A stretch of DNA of 64,000 bases, taken from Cyanobium sp. T1B-Tous. Its GTDB lineage: Bacteria > Cyanobacteriota > Cyanobacteriia > PCC-6307 > Cyanobiaceae. Position 1 is the stretch's first letter. The number at the start of each line of letters is the position of its first letter. Below, piece by piece: positions 34,737 through 46,401 of the stretch. The translations under genes were made by a program, and so were the position numbers. Under the pieces are notes generated by a model. The model searched no databases. It had not been told where the DNA came from and saw nothing but the letters and a program-made list of their open reading frames with translations. Where the stretch lies: NCBI RefSeq assembly GCF_024345475.1, contig NZ_JAGQBE010000001.1:1-64000 (forward strand), given 5' to 3'.

Positions 34737-35910
34737 GCGGCTGTCCCGGCTCGGCAGTGGCGTTTTCGCCCGCAACGACCAGCGCAAATCTGCCTACGTC
34801 GCCCGGGCGGCTCGCGAGGGTCTGCCCCCCCTGCTCGACCTCTCGTTGGGCTCCACCGACCTCCAACCCCCCGCCGTGGCGATCCAGGCCATGGCGGACC
34901 AGCTCGGAGCGCCAGCCAGCGCCGCCTATTGCCTGCACGGGGCCACCCGTCCCTTCCGTCAGGCCGTGGCCCACTGGGCGGAGCGGCGCTTCGGCGTGGC
35001 GGTGGATGCGGATACGGAAGTGCTGCTGTTGGTGGGATCCCAGGAGGGCACGGCCCACCTGCCGCTGGCGGTGCTGAATCCGGGGGATCGGGCCCTGTTG
35101 CTCGATCCCTATTACCCCTCCCACATGGGCGGCCTGCATCTGGCCTCCGCCGAGCCGGTGCTGTTGCCCCTGGATCCCACGGCCGGCTGGCGGCCCCAGT
35201 TCGAGGCCCTCAGCCCCGAGCAGTGGGATGACCTCAAGCTGATGGTGCTGGGCTTTCCCCATAACCCCACGGCCACCACCGGCCAGCAGGCCTGGGTGGA
35301 TGAGGCCGCCGAACGGGCCGTTCGCCACGGGGTGGTGTTCGCCCACGACAACCCCTACGTCGATCTGGCCCTCGATGGGGAGGCCCCGGCCCTGTTGCGA
35401 TCGCCGCTCTGGCGGGACTGCGGCATCGAGTTTTTCTCCTTTTCCAAGAGCTGGTGTCTCGGCGGGTACCGCCTGGCCTTCGCCATCGGGGCGGAGTGGT
35501 TGATCACGGCCCTGCGCCAGCTCAAGGGGGTGGTGGACTTCAACCAGTCGTTGGCCCTCCAGGCCGGGGCCATCGCGGCCCTGGAGCAGGCTCCCGCCTG
35601 GCCCGGGCAGCTGCGCACGGTGTATCGCCAGCGCCGCGATCGCATGGCGGCGGCGCTGGAGGCGGTGGGTTGGCCGGTGCGGCGGCCCTCGATGGCGCTC
35701 TATCTCTGGCTGGAGCTGCCGCCCCAGGCCCGGGGCATGGGCTCGGAGGCCTTCGGGGCTGCCCTGTTGGAGGCCACTGGCGTTGCCCTCACCCCCGGCA
35801 ATGGCTTCGGTCCGGCGGGGGAGGGCTGGATGCGGCTGGCGCTGGTGCATCCGGAGGAGGAGCTCGCAGCCGGTGCGGCCCGCATCGGCGCCTGGTTGGC
35901 CAGCCTTTGA
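34723..35910 (+). CDS. Class I/II PLP aminotransferase
   Basis: 395 residues from ATG 34723, overlapping trxA by 14 bp. PLP lysine K242 in FFSFSKSWCLGGYRLAF, the substrate-binding DPYYPSHMGG and GFPHNPTATTG. The YCLHGATRPFRQAVAHW and LVGSQEGTAHL stretches resemble LL-diaminopimelate aminotransferase and related MalY/AAT-type enzymes. In cyanobacteria a paralogue often sits next to trxA or birA. The exact substrate is not deducible; an LL-DAP or aromatic/aspartate transaminase are candidates. Confidence 0.85.
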   Translation: MPISERLSRLGSGVFARNDQRKSAYVARAAREGLPPLLDLSLGSTDLQPPAVAIQAMADQLGAPASAAYCLHGATRPFRQAVAHWAERRFGVAVDADTEVLLLVGSQEGTAHLPLAVLNPGDRALLLDPYYPSHMGGLHLASAEPVLLPLDPTAGWRPQFEALSPEQWDDLKLMVLGFPHNPTATTGQQAWVDEAAERAVRHGVVFAHDNPYVDLALDGEAPALLRSPLWRDCGIEFFSFSKSWCLGGYRLAFAIGAEWLITALRQLKGVVDFNQSLALQAGAIAALEQAPAWPGQLRTVYRQRRDRMAAALEAVGWPVRRPSMALYLWLELPPQARGMGSEAFGAALLEATGVALTPGNGFGPAGEGWMRLALVHPEEELAAGAARIGAWLASL

Positions 35911-36629
35911 CCTGGCAGCTGCGCCGGCTGCCGGTGTGTGCCAGCACCGAACGCGAACTGGATCGCTGGCTGGCCGAGCGCCAGTCCCGTGGGTTGGTGG
36001 CAGACCCCCTGCCGATGGCCCGGTTGGCGGTACAGGCCCGGCGTCAGCGCTTTGGCCATGGCCAGCAGGGGCGTGTCTGGATCTCCCCCCCTGGCGGCCT
36101 CTGGCTCAGTGCCGCCTTCCCCTGGGCTCGAGGGGTGGCGGGATCGGCCTCCCTCGGGCTGGCGGTGGCCGTGGGGCTGGCCCAGCAGCTGGAGGCCCTC
36201 GGCTTGGAGGTGCAGCTCAAGTGGCCCAACGACCTGCTCGTGCATGGGCGCAAGCTGGCCGGCCTGCTGCCCCGGCTGCGGCTGCGGGGCAGCCGGATCC
36301 GCTGGGCCCAGGTGGGCGTCGGGCTCAATGGCTGCAACCGGGTTCCGCCCGGGGCCATCTCGGTGGCCGAGGCCCTGGCGCCTGCGCGGGCCCATCCCCA
36401 GGCTCGCCCGGAGCGGTTGCGGTTGCGGGTGCTCGCCGCCCTCGACTGGGCGTCGGCCCATGCCGACCAACCCGAGCTGGTGAGGGCTGCCGCTGAAGCG
36501 CGCCTGTGGCGACCGGAGCCGGGTTGGCTGCACGAGGGTGAGGCCTGGGAGGTGCTGGGACTGCACACCGATGGACGCCTGCGTCTGGCTCGAGGCGGCC
36601 TGGAGATCGCCCTGCAGCGCCAGTTCTGA
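35907..36629 (+). CDS. birA: Biotin--[acetyl-CoA-carboxylase] ligase
   Basis: 240 residues from TTG 35907, whose TTGA overlaps the previous stop; the frame is open far upstream but overlaps the aminotransferase. It has the biotin ligase core: LAVQARRQRFGHGQQGRVWISP, with the RxRxxG-like lysine/arginine loop, and LKWPNDLLVHGRKLAGLL, the catalytic Lys motif. There is no N-terminal winged helix, so it is ligase only, not a repressor. It biotinylates AccB for fatty acid synthesis. Because the start is non-ATG and coupled, it depends on translation of the upstream gene. Confidence 0.9.
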   Translation: MTWQLRRLPVCASTERELDRWLAERQSRGLVADPLPMARLAVQARRQRFGHGQQGRVWISPPGGLWLSAAFPWARGVAGSASLGLAVAVGLAQQLEALGLEVQLKWPNDLLVHGRKLAGLLPRLRLRGSRIRWAQVGVGLNGCNRVPPGAISVAEALAPARAHPQARPERLRLRVLAALDWASAHADQPELVRAAAEARLWRPEPGWLHEGEAWEVLGLHTDGRLRLARGGLEIALQRQF

Positions 36630-36673
36630 AGCCGTCTGCTCCCAGGCGCTGAGACGCCAGTGCCAGGGATTTT

Positions 36674-36679
36674 TACAAT
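36674..36679 (+). promoter_or_regulatory. -10-like element just before the M23 peptidase gene
   Basis: TACAAT with 7 bases between it and the ATG at 36687, close enough that a transcript started from it would be leaderless or start at the codon. No -35 is seen at the usual distance. Confidence 0.35.
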
Positions 36680-36686
36680 TCACCCC

Positions 36687-37808
36687 ATGACCGACCGGAG
36701 CCGCTCGCCCCAACCCGCTCGCCCCCCGTGGGCCTCGGCCCTTGTGGCGCTGCTGCCGCTGCTGTCGGCTCCCCTGCTTGGGGTGGGGCTCGCCTGGGGC
36801 CAGGACCAGCTCACGCCCGACCCTGGCAGTGGTGCGCCCGCCGCGCTCCCCGCCGGCCCCCTGGTCCCCCCCCTACCCCCGCCGCCGGTGCCCCTGGCCC
36901 AACCGCTGCGGCCCGATCCGGCTGCCCTGCCCAGCCGCCCCCCGGCCCGGTTCGACGCCTCCCTGGATGCCCTGGTGCGGGATGGGGTGGTGAGCCCGGC
37001 GGAGCGGGCCCGGATCCGCTCCGGCTCGGGCATGACGCCCTTCCATGTGCCCGCCCACCAGCAGGCCTGCCGCAGTGGTGCCCTCTCCCAGCAGGAATGC
37101 AGCAGTGGCCTGGTGGTGCGCTGGCGGGGGCGCTTCAACCCGGGCTCCGGCTCAGGGGCCGATGGCGGCGTGGACGGCGGCTCCGGCTTTGCCGGTCAGC
37201 CCCTGCCTCCCCTCACGGTGCCGGTTTCGGCCCTGCTGGCGGGCGCTGGGGGCACGTTCCGACTGGCGGATGTGTTTGGGGTGACGCCGCGGCCGGCACC
37301 GATTGGCGGCAATGGCAATCGTCAGTTGCTGTTTCCCCTGATCGGTTCGGCCGTGACCAGCAGCAATTTCGGCTACCGGCTCCATCCGCTGCTGGGCAGC
37401 TGGCTGATGCATGCCGGCCGCGACCTGGCGGCGCCGGAGGGGACGCCGGTGGTGGCGGCCCTCGGCGGCCGGGTGGTGAGCAGTGGCCTGGCGGGGGGCT
37501 ATGGGCTGGCGATTGAGGTGGAGCACGACCGCCCCCGGCGCCGCACCCTCTACGGCCACCTCAGTGAGCTCTACGTCAAGCCGGGGGATCGGGTGCGCCA
37601 GGGGGAGGTGATCGGCCGGGTGGGCAGCACGGGCCTGAGCACCGGGCCCCACCTCCACTTCGAGCTGCGGCTGCCCGGGGACGGGGGCTGGGTGGCGGTG
37701 GATCCCGGGGATCTTGATCCCGGCGGTGGGGCTGCCGGCAGCGACGCCATTGCCCTGTTGATGGGCCAGCTGCTGCAGAGCCTGGAGCGCCCCCGTCCCG
37801 TCAGCTGA
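36687..37808 (+). CDS. M23-family peptidoglycan endopeptidase (LytM-type)
   Basis: 373 residues from ATG 36687. Hydrophobic signal or anchor (ALVALLPLLSAPLLGVGLAWG), then a proline-rich linker (PLPPPPVPLAQP) and a spacer with three cysteines (QACRS, QECSS). The C-terminal LytM domain has H and D in LMHAGRDLAAPEGTPV and the HLHFE motif GLSTGPHLHFELRL, so the zinc site should be intact. Cleaves peptidoglycan cross-links at the cell envelope. Its end overlaps the convergent ABC-ATPase gene by 8 bp. Confidence 0.9.
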   Translation: MTDRSRSPQPARPPWASALVALLPLLSAPLLGVGLAWGQDQLTPDPGSGAPAALPAGPLVPPLPPPPVPLAQPLRPDPAALPSRPPARFDASLDALVRDGVVSPAERARIRSGSGMTPFHVPAHQQACRSGALSQQECSSGLVVRWRGRFNPGSGSGADGGVDGGSGFAGQPLPPLTVPVSALLAGAGGTFRLADVFGVTPRPAPIGGNGNRQLLFPLIGSAVTSSNFGYRLHPLLGSWLMHAGRDLAAPEGTPVVAALGGRVVSSGLAGGYGLAIEVEHDRPRRRTLYGHLSELYVKPGDRVRQGEVIGRVGSTGLSTGPHLHFELRLPGDGGWVAVDPGDLDPGGGAAGSDAIALLMGQLLQSLERPRPVS

Positions 37809-38475
37809 CGATCCGACCGTCGCGGAAGCGCACGATCTTCTCGGCCCGGGCGGCCACATCGTCTTCGTGGGTCACCATCACCACGGTCATGCCGCCGCGA
37901 TGCAGGGCATCGAAGATGTCCAGCACTTCGGCGGTGGTCTGGGAATCGAGGGCGCCGGTGGGTTCGTCGGCCAGGAGTAGGGCCGGCTGGTTGATGATCG
38001 CCCGGGCGATGGCCACCCGTTGCTGCTGGCCGCCGGAGAGTTGGTTGGGCTTGTTGTGCAGCCGCTCCCCCAGCCCCACCCGCTCCAGGGCTGCCTGGGC
38101 CCGCTGCTGGCGTTCGGCGGCGGGCACCCCGGCGTACACCATCGGCAGCATGACGTTGTGGAGGGCACTCAGCTGGGGCAGCAGGTGGAACTGCTGAAAC
38201 ACAAAGCCCAGATCCCGGTTGCGCAGATCGGCCAGCTGGTCGTCGCTGAGCTGCTCCACGGGCGTGTCGTTGAGGCGGTAGCTGCCGCTGCTGGGTCGGT
38301 CGAGGCAGCCCAGGATGTTCATCGCCGTGCTCTTGCCGGAGCCCGAAGCACCCATCACGGCCAGGTAGTCGCCCCGGTTCACCGTGAGGTTGAGCTGGTC
38401 GAGGGCTTTGACCGCCATCTCACCGCTGCCGTACACCTTGCAGACGCCCTCCAGCCGGGCCACCGGAGCGCTCAT
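37801..38475 (-). CDS. ABC transporter ATPase of the LolD/MacB type
   Basis: 224 residues. Walker A GASGSGKST at 42-50, signature LSGGQQQRVAIARA, Walker B LLLADEPTGALDS and switch THEDDVAARA. The DRPSSGSYRLND and RNRDLGFVFQQFHLLPQL segments are typical of the LolCDE/MacB (type VII) subfamily, which move lipoproteins or toxins mechanically rather than translocating. The partner permease is not adjacent. ndhB lies just upstream on the same strand, 6 bp away. Confidence 0.9.
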   Translation of the reverse strand: MSAPVARLEGVCKVYGSGEMAVKALDQLNLTVNRGDYLAVMGASGSGKSTAMNILGCLDRPSSGSYRLNDTPVEQLSDDQLADLRNRDLGFVFQQFHLLPQLSALHNVMLPMVYAGVPAAERQQRAQAALERVGLGERLHNKPNQLSGGQQQRVAIARAIINQPALLLADEPTGALDSQTTAEVLDIFDALHRGGMTVVMVTHEDDVAARAEKIVRFRDGRIVS

Positions 38476-38481
38476 CGGGCC

Positions 38482-40041
38482 TCAGCCAATGGCCTGCATC
38501 AGCATCGGGGTGCCGGTCACGGCCTGGCTGGCCCAGGTGAACAGGGGGTTGGAGAGGATGCCCCCAACCGCGGTGACGATCACGCAGCCCACCAGGGCCG
38601 TGCGCAGGGCCGGCATCCCGACCACGTTCCAGCTGATCGCCGGGTAGGCCTTCACGACATCGGAGGCTTCCTGGGGCTCCTTCACCACCATCATCTTGAT
38701 CACCGAGATGTAGTAGTAGATCGACACCACCGAAGTCACCAAGCCCACCACCACGAGCAGGTACTGGTGGTCGGCCCAGCCGGCGAAGAAGAGGTAGATC
38801 TTGCCGAAGAAGCCCAGCATCGGCGGGATGCCGCCGAGGGAGAGCAGGCAGAGGCTGAGGCCGAGGGTGATCAGCGGATCCTTCTGGTAGAGGCCGGCGT
38901 AGTCGGCGATGCGGTCGGAGCCGGTGCGCAGGGAGAACAGGATGATGCAGGCGAAGGCGCCCAGGTTCATGAACAGGTAGGCGGCCATGTAGAGCACCAT
39001 TGCCGCAAAGCCGTCCTCGGTGCCGCACACCAGGCCGATCATCACGAAGCCGGCCTGGCCGATCGAGCTGTAGGCCAGCATCCGCTTCATCGAGGTCTGG
39101 GCCAGGGCCACCACGTTGCCCAGCACCATGCTCAGCACCGCCAGCACGGTGAACAGCAGCTTCCACTGGGCGTCGAAGCTCTCAAAACAGCCCACCAGGA
39201 TGCGCAGGGCCAGCGCAAAGCCAGCGGCCTTCGAGCCCACCGACAGGAACGCCACCACCGGGGTGGGGGAGCCCTCGTAGACGTCGGGGGTCCACTGGTG
39301 GAAGGGAACGGCGGCGATCTTGAAGGCCACCGTGGCCAGCACGAACACCAGGGCCAGGGCCGTCACCGGGGAGGCACTGGTGCGCAGGGCCACCGCCACC
39401 GCATCGAGGCCGGTGGCGCCACCGGTGAGGCCGTAGAGCAGGGAGGCGCCGTAGAGGAACACGGCCGCTGCCGCGGAGCCCACCAGCAGATATTTCAACG
39501 CCGCTTCGGAGCTGCGGGCATCCCGCTTCATGTAGCCCGCCAGCAGGTAGCTGGACACCGAGAGGGTTTCCAGCGACACGAAGATGCTCACCAGGTCGGT
39601 GGCACCGCAGAGGAACATCGCCCCCAGGGTGGCCGCCAGGAGAATGCCGGCGAACTCGCCCACCGGGGTGCCGCTGCGCTCCACGTAGCGCCAGCTCAGC
39701 AGCAGGGAGATCAGCGTGGAGGCCGCCACCACGGCCCGGAAGGCGATGGCCAGGTTGTCGGCCAGGAAGGAGCCCACGAAGGCGGGCTGCAGGTCGGGGG
39801 TGTTCCACTGCAGGGCCAGGAGCACCAGGGCACTGCCCAGGCCGGCGTAACAGATCGGCGGCACCCAGCGGCTGGCGGCCTTCTCACCGGCCAGGTCCAC
39901 CAGCAGGCAGGTGATCAGGGCGATCAACACCGCCGCTTCAGGGGCGATGGCACCGGCGTTGAGCTGGAGGTTCAGTCCCCCGGTTCCGGCACCACTGCCG
40001 ATCGCATCCGCCACGGTGGAGAGGGCGCCGAGCAGGAACAT
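38482..40041 (-). CDS. ndhB: NAD(P)H-quinone oxidoreductase subunit 2
   Basis: 519 residues with about 14 membrane spans, homologous to NuoN. It contains the proton-channel features: [17 protein letters not shown] with the Glu/Lys pair, [21 protein letters not shown] with the conserved Lys-His, and [13 protein letters not shown] core part of the NDH-1 complex in thylakoids, used for cyclic electron flow, respiration and CO2 uptake. Single-copy in cyanobacteria. Divergent from topA with about 100 bp between the two starts. Confidence 0.96.
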   Translation of the reverse strand: MFLLGALSTVADAIGSGAGTGGLNLQLNAGAIAPEAAVLIALITCLLVDLAGEKAASRWVPPICYAGLGSALVLLALQWNTPDLQPAFVGSFLADNLAIAFRAVVAASTLISLLLSWRYVERSGTPVGEFAGILLAATLGAMFLCGATDLVSIFVSLETLSVSSYLLAGYMKRDARSSEAALKYLLVGSAAAAVFLYGASLLYGLTGGATGLDAVAVALRTSASPVTALALVFVLATVAFKIAAVPFHQWTPDVYEGSPTPVVAFLSVGSKAAGFALALRILVGCFESFDAQWKLLFTVLAVLSMVLGNVVALAQTSMKRMLAYSSIGQAGFVMIGLVCGTEDGFAAMVLYMAAYLFMNLGAFACIILFSLRTGSDRIADYAGLYQKDPLITLGLSLCLLSLGGIPPMLGFFGKIYLFFAGWADHQYLLVVVGLVTSVVSIYYYISVIKMMVVKEPQEASDVVKAYPAISWNVVGMPALRTALVGCVIVTAVGGILSNPLFTWASQAVTGTPMLMQAIG

Positions 40042-40139
40042 CAGCGAGAAAACCGCAAGGCGGGAGCTGTGATGTGGGGGACTGTAGCGGCGCTGCGCTG
40101 TCGACTTGGTCCCTGGATGCGATAAAGAGGGAAGCGGTT

Positions 40140-42877
<2,738 letters not shown>

Positions 42878-42878
<1 letters not shown>

Positions 42879-43372
42879 TGGCAGCAGAGCCGCTGCGCTG
42901 GGTGCTGTCGGCCCGCCGACCGGTGCTGAACGCTCTGGCTCTCTCGGCCTGCGGGCTGCTGCTGGCGAGTTGCAGCGGAACCCGCTTCGGCGACCAGCTC
43001 GCCCGCAGTTTCTCAACGCCCCAGGCCCAGCCTGAGGCACCGCCCCCGGCGCCCACCCAGACCCCCGTCCCTGGCACGACAGCCGCCACCAGCAAAGGCG
43101 CGAAAGCTCCAAAGGCTCCCGTGCCGCCCGTCCCGTCCTTGCCCCGGGCGACCCAGCCCAGCAAGCCGGCTCCCTACCGGATCACGATCCAGCTGCCGTC
43201 GGCGGATCCGGCAGCCCCCGCCGAGGCGGTCACCGAGGCGCTGCGGGCCGCCGGTGTGAGTTTTGAAGTGGAGATGATCGAGCGCATCGGCGCGTCGGCT
43301 GGTGGACAGGCGCCCCCGGCCGCTCCCGCCCCTGCGGCCCCCACGGTCACCCCGGCGCCGGCTCCCCGCTGA
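42878..43372 (+). CDS. Putative lipoprotein, function unknown
   Basis: 164 residues, ATG overlapping the topA stop. The signal ends with a lipobox-like LLASC (cysteine about residue 32). A Pro/Ala/Thr-rich linker (QPEAPPPAPTQTPVPGTTA) leads to a short folded region (PYRITIQLPSADPAAPAEAV, ALRAAGVSFEVEMIERIG) and another Pro/Ala tail. The middle segment could be a small alpha-beta domain, not recognised. The lipidated protein would sit on the periplasmic side of a membrane. Confidence 0.65.
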
Positions 43373-44046
43373 TGGCACCCCACCGGCAGGATCGGCCGTT
43401 GTCCGGGCGTCAGCTGAGTCGACGCCAGGCCCGCCAGTTGATGGACACCGCCTACCTGGCCGCTGCCACCGCCCTGCTCTGGGTGGCGCTCTACTACCTG
43501 CCGGTGGGCAGCCCCCTGTTCCGCCTGGCCCTGCCCCTGCCCCTGGCTCTGTTGCAGTTGCGTCACGGCTGGCGCTGTGCCCTCGAGGGGCTGGTGGTGA
43601 CAGCTCTTTTGCTGGTGGCCCTGATGGGGCCGATCCGGGGGCCGCTGGTGGTGTTTCCCTATGGAGCCCTGGCCCTCTGGCTGGGCTGGTGTTGGCGGCG
43701 GCGAACCAGCTGGTGGCTCAGCTGGGGGGTCGGCAGCCTGATCGGTGCCGCCGGTTTTCTGGTGCGAGTGGCGGTGCTGTCGGTGCTCGTGGGCGAAAAC
43801 CTCTGGGTGGTGATCACCACGGCGGCCGCCGGACTGCTGGAAAAACTGGCCGGCTGGGTGGGGTTGGCCGCAGGCGTTGAACTGGTCCAGGTGCAGCTGG
43901 CTGCCCTGGGGCTCGTGTGGGTGCAAAACGTGATCCTGGTGCTGGCCCTGCACGCCGTGGCCTACTGGATCTTCCCCAGGCTGCAGGCGCCGATCAGTGA
44001 GCCCCCGGACGCCCTGCGCGCCCTGGTGGCCCTCGATCCCCTCTGA
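43372..44046 (+). CDS. DUF2232 family membrane protein
   Basis: 224 residues with about six hydrophobic segments ([66 protein letters not shown], and a C-terminal segment). The N-terminal 25 residues are basic. The arrangement matches DUF2232 (YybS-like) membrane proteins, of unknown function. Start overlaps the lipoprotein stop by one base, so topA - lipoprotein - DUF2232 - CobT-like look like one transcript. No catalytic motif is seen. Confidence 0.75.
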   Translation: MAPHRQDRPLSGRQLSRRQARQLMDTAYLAAATALLWVALYYLPVGSPLFRLALPLPLALLQLRHGWRCALEGLVVTALLLVALMGPIRGPLVVFPYGALALWLGWCWRRRTSWWLSWGVGSLIGAAGFLVRVAVLSVLVGENLWVVITTAAAGLLEKLAGWVGLAAGVELVQVQLAALGLVWVQNVILVLALHAVAYWIFPRLQAPISEPPDALRALVALDPL

Positions 44047-44054
44047 GTGGGCTG

Positions 44055-45227
44055 ATGGCCTCTGGGGGTTTGCCACCCGATGCCTTGGCCCCTGATTCCT
44101 GGCGTCAGGCGCTTCAGCTGGGCTGGTCGCAGAGCCGGACCCTGCTACTCCTGGCGGCCACCGACACCGCCGCGGTGCCTGGCATCTCGGCCGCCGGAGC
44201 CTCGCCCACAGCCCGGCTCGGCACCGCAGCCGCGGATGCCGAGCTGCTGGTGCAGGGGCCGGGCGGTAGCCGCTGCCATGCCCTGCCGCCCCTGCCGGCG
44301 GGGGTGAGTCCGGCCCTGATCAGCCATGTGGTGCTGCGGGAGCTGGGTCTGCTGGACCGCACCCAGGTGCTGGATTTGGGCTGCCCCATCGCGGCGGCGG
44401 TGCCGCACCTGCGCCTGCCCGGCCTCGAAGCTGCCGGCCCCGCCCGCTGCCTCAGCACCGGCCGGGCCCTGGATCCGGCCCGGGTGGCGGCCCTGCTGCA
44501 GCGGGGCACCCGGTGGGGCCAGCGCTGGGATCCCAGCGAGCCCCTGGTGGTGGCGGAGTGCGTGCCGGGGGGCACCAGCACGGCCCTGGCGGTGCTGCAG
44601 GGGCTTGGGGTGGCGGCGGCCGGGCTGGTGAGCGGCAGCCTGCACCAACCCGCCCACGCGCTCAAGGCGGCCCTGGTGGGCCAGGGCCTGGCGGCGGCCG
44701 GGCTGTCGGGCGGGGGGAGCGCTGTGGCCAATCCCCTGGCGGTGTTGGCGGCGGTGGGGGATCCGATGCAGGCCTTCGCCACGGGCCTGGTGGGGGCGGC
44801 GGCGGCCCGGGGCACGCCGGTGCTGCTGGCCGGGGGCAGCCAGATGGCGGCCGTGCTCGCCCTGGCCCTGGCGCTGGCACCGGTGGCGGCCCGGCAGGCC
44901 CTGGCGGAGCGGTTGGTGGTGGCGACCACGGCCTGGGTGGCGGAGGAGCCGGACAGCGATCTGAGCCTGTTGCTGGAGCGCATCGGCGCCTGCTGGCAGG
45001 TGCAGCCGCGGCTGGAGGTGGCGGCCCTGCGGTTCCACGGCTGTATCAGTGCAGCCCTGCGGGATTACGAGCGCGGCTATGTGAAGGAGGGCGTGGGGGC
45101 GGGGGGCCTGGCCGTGCTCTGGCAGCTGGCCGGACGCGACCCGGCGGCCCTGGCGGCCGCCTGCGATCGTGCCTGCCGGATCGAGCTCGATCTGGACGGG
45201 CTGGCTGGGGGGGATCGCGGTGTTTAG
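44055..45227 (+). CDS. TIGR00303/UPF0284 CobT-like protein
   Basis: 390 residues. Resembles CobT (nicotinate-nucleotide--dimethylbenzimidazole phosphoribosyltransferase): the GTAAADAELLVQGPGG, VVAECVPGGTSTALAVLQGLG and VLLAGGSQMAAVLALALALAP stretches are the glycine-rich substrate-binding parts of the fold, and the C terminus has GYVKEGVGAGG. This UPF0284 group is found in cyanobacteria that make pseudocobalamin; an adenine-activating variant of CobT is a plausible role but is inference. It lies after DUF2232 with a small gap. Confidence 0.8.
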   Translation: MASGGLPPDALAPDSWRQALQLGWSQSRTLLLLAATDTAAVPGISAAGASPTARLGTAAADAELLVQGPGGSRCHALPPLPAGVSPALISHVVLRELGLLDRTQVLDLGCPIAAAVPHLRLPGLEAAGPARCLSTGRALDPARVAALLQRGTRWGQRWDPSEPLVVAECVPGGTSTALAVLQGLGVAAAGLVSGSLHQPAHALKAALVGQGLAAAGLSGGGSAVANPLAVLAAVGDPMQAFATGLVGAAAARGTPVLLAGGSQMAAVLALALALAPVAARQALAERLVVATTAWVAEEPDSDLSLLLERIGACWQVQPRLEVAALRFHGCISAALRDYERGYVKEGVGAGGLAVLWQLAGRDPAALAAACDRACRIELDLDGLAGGDRGV

Positions 45228-45237
45228 GGTCGCTGCC

Positions 45238-46266
45238 ATGGCTCCTCTCCCCGGATCGCTCTCCCGCCGCCAGCTCCTGCAGCTGGGCGTGGCGGCCGGC
45301 CTGTTGGCCGCCTGCCGCCCCGCGAACGGTCCCGAGCTGCTGCTGGTGGAGGGAGAGCTGCCGGCTGCCTGGTTGAAGCAGCTGCCGGCGCCCTGGCGTT
45401 CCCGGGCGCTGGCGGATCCCGCAGCGGTCCAACGGGCCGGATTCCCCGCTGGGCAGCCCGCACCTGGCCTGGTGGCCCTCAGCGACGGCTGGGCCAGTGG
45501 TCTGGGCCGGGAGCGGTTGCAGGCCTTCGGGGCGCCCCGGCTCTGGGCCCGTCTGGCGCCCTTCAGTGCCGAGGTGGCCCGGCTGTTCGGCCCAGCCGGG
45601 GGCACGGCTGAGCTGGCCTTCCCCTGGGCCTACAGCCCCTGGGTGATCGCCCTGCGCAACCGTCCCGATCTGGCGGCCCGCCGCCAGCAGGGCTGGTCGC
45701 TGCTGCTCGACCCCAGCCTGCGGGGGCGGTTGGTGCTGCCCTCCAGCCCCCGCATCAGCCTGGAGATCGTCAAAGGGGATTTTGAGCAACTGGAGCGGCT
45801 GCGGGCCCAGGCCCTGGCCTACGACGACCGCGATGGCCTCAGCCTGTTGCTGGGCGGCAAGGCCGAAGCGGCCGTGCTGCCGTTGCAGCGGTTGATTCCC
45901 CTGCTGCGCCGCGACCAGCGCCTGGCGGTGATCTGGCCCGACAGCGGGGCTCCGCTCAGCTGGCAGCTGCTGGTGCGGCCAGCGCTACCCCAAGCCCAGG
46001 CTGGGCAGGCGTCCCCCCCACCGCTGGAGTGGCTCGGGGCGGTTCTGGAGCCGTCGCTGCTGGAATCGCTGCTGGCCAAGGGCTGGGTGCCGCCCCTGCC
46101 CCAGGCGGTGCTGGCCCCCGCGGCCCGGCGTTTTCCGGCGGCCATGGCGGCGTTGTTGCTGCCCGGCGATGCCCTGCTGGGCCGCTGCTGGAGCCTGCCA
46201 CCGCTCAGCGTTGCTGCGCAGCTCGCCCAGCAGAACCTCTGGGATGCGGCTGCCCCCAGGCCTTAG
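45238..46266 (+). CDS. PotD-like solute-binding lipoprotein of an ABC transporter type
   Basis: 342 residues from ATG 45238. N terminus MAPLPGSLSRRQLLQLGVAA has a twin-arginine-like RRQ and a lipobox LLAAC (Cys about 26). The mature part matches periplasmic spermidine/putrescine-type binding proteins: FPWAYSPWVIALR, QQGWSLLLDPSLRGRLVLPSS and AAVLPLQRLIPLLRRD. No permease or ATPase gene is next to it, so its transporter is either elsewhere or it is a sensor or orphan protein. The ligand cannot be guessed reliably. It begins 11 bp after the CobT-like gene. Confidence 0.72.
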   Translation: MAPLPGSLSRRQLLQLGVAAGLLAACRPANGPELLLVEGELPAAWLKQLPAPWRSRALADPAAVQRAGFPAGQPAPGLVALSDGWASGLGRERLQAFGAPRLWARLAPFSAEVARLFGPAGGTAELAFPWAYSPWVIALRNRPDLAARRQQGWSLLLDPSLRGRLVLPSSPRISLEIVKGDFEQLERLRAQALAYDDRDGLSLLLGGKAEAAVLPLQRLIPLLRRDQRLAVIWPDSGAPLSWQLLVRPALPQAQAGQASPPPLEWLGAVLEPSLLESLLAKGWVPPLPQAVLAPAARRFPAAMAALLLPGDALLGRCWSLPPLSVAAQLAQQNLWDAAAPRP

Positions 46267-46319
46267 TCGTTGCTCCCTTGCCTGAGTGGGGGATGGGGTG
46301 GGCGCGGCCGTGTCGCTGT

Positions 46320-46338
46320 TCCGTACAGCTTGTACAGA
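46320..46338. promoter_or_regulatory. 19-bp palindromic element, copy B, between two convergent genes
   Basis: Exact reverse complement of the element at 1753-1771 (TCCGTACAGCTTGTACAGA on the given strand). It lies in the 136-bp gap between the PotD-like gene and the stop of the Fe-S aldo/keto reductase, so no adjacent start codon is downstream in the usual way. It may be an operator of an unseen transcript or a structural site. Confidence 0.45.
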
Positions 46339-46351
46339 ATTTGGACCTAGG

Positions 46352-46383
46352 GGATCTGGGCCATGGGGCCCTCCTCCAGATCC
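46352..46383. terminator. Hairpin between convergent PotD-like and aldo/keto reductase genes
   Basis: Arms GGATCTGG (46352-46359) and CCAGATCC (46376-46383) with an inner GGCC/GGCC-type pairing in the loop. A strong stem in a convergent gap, without a T-run on either side. It may terminate transcription in both directions. Confidence 0.4.
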
Positions 46384-46401
46384 GGATCAGGACGCCAAGG
46401 G

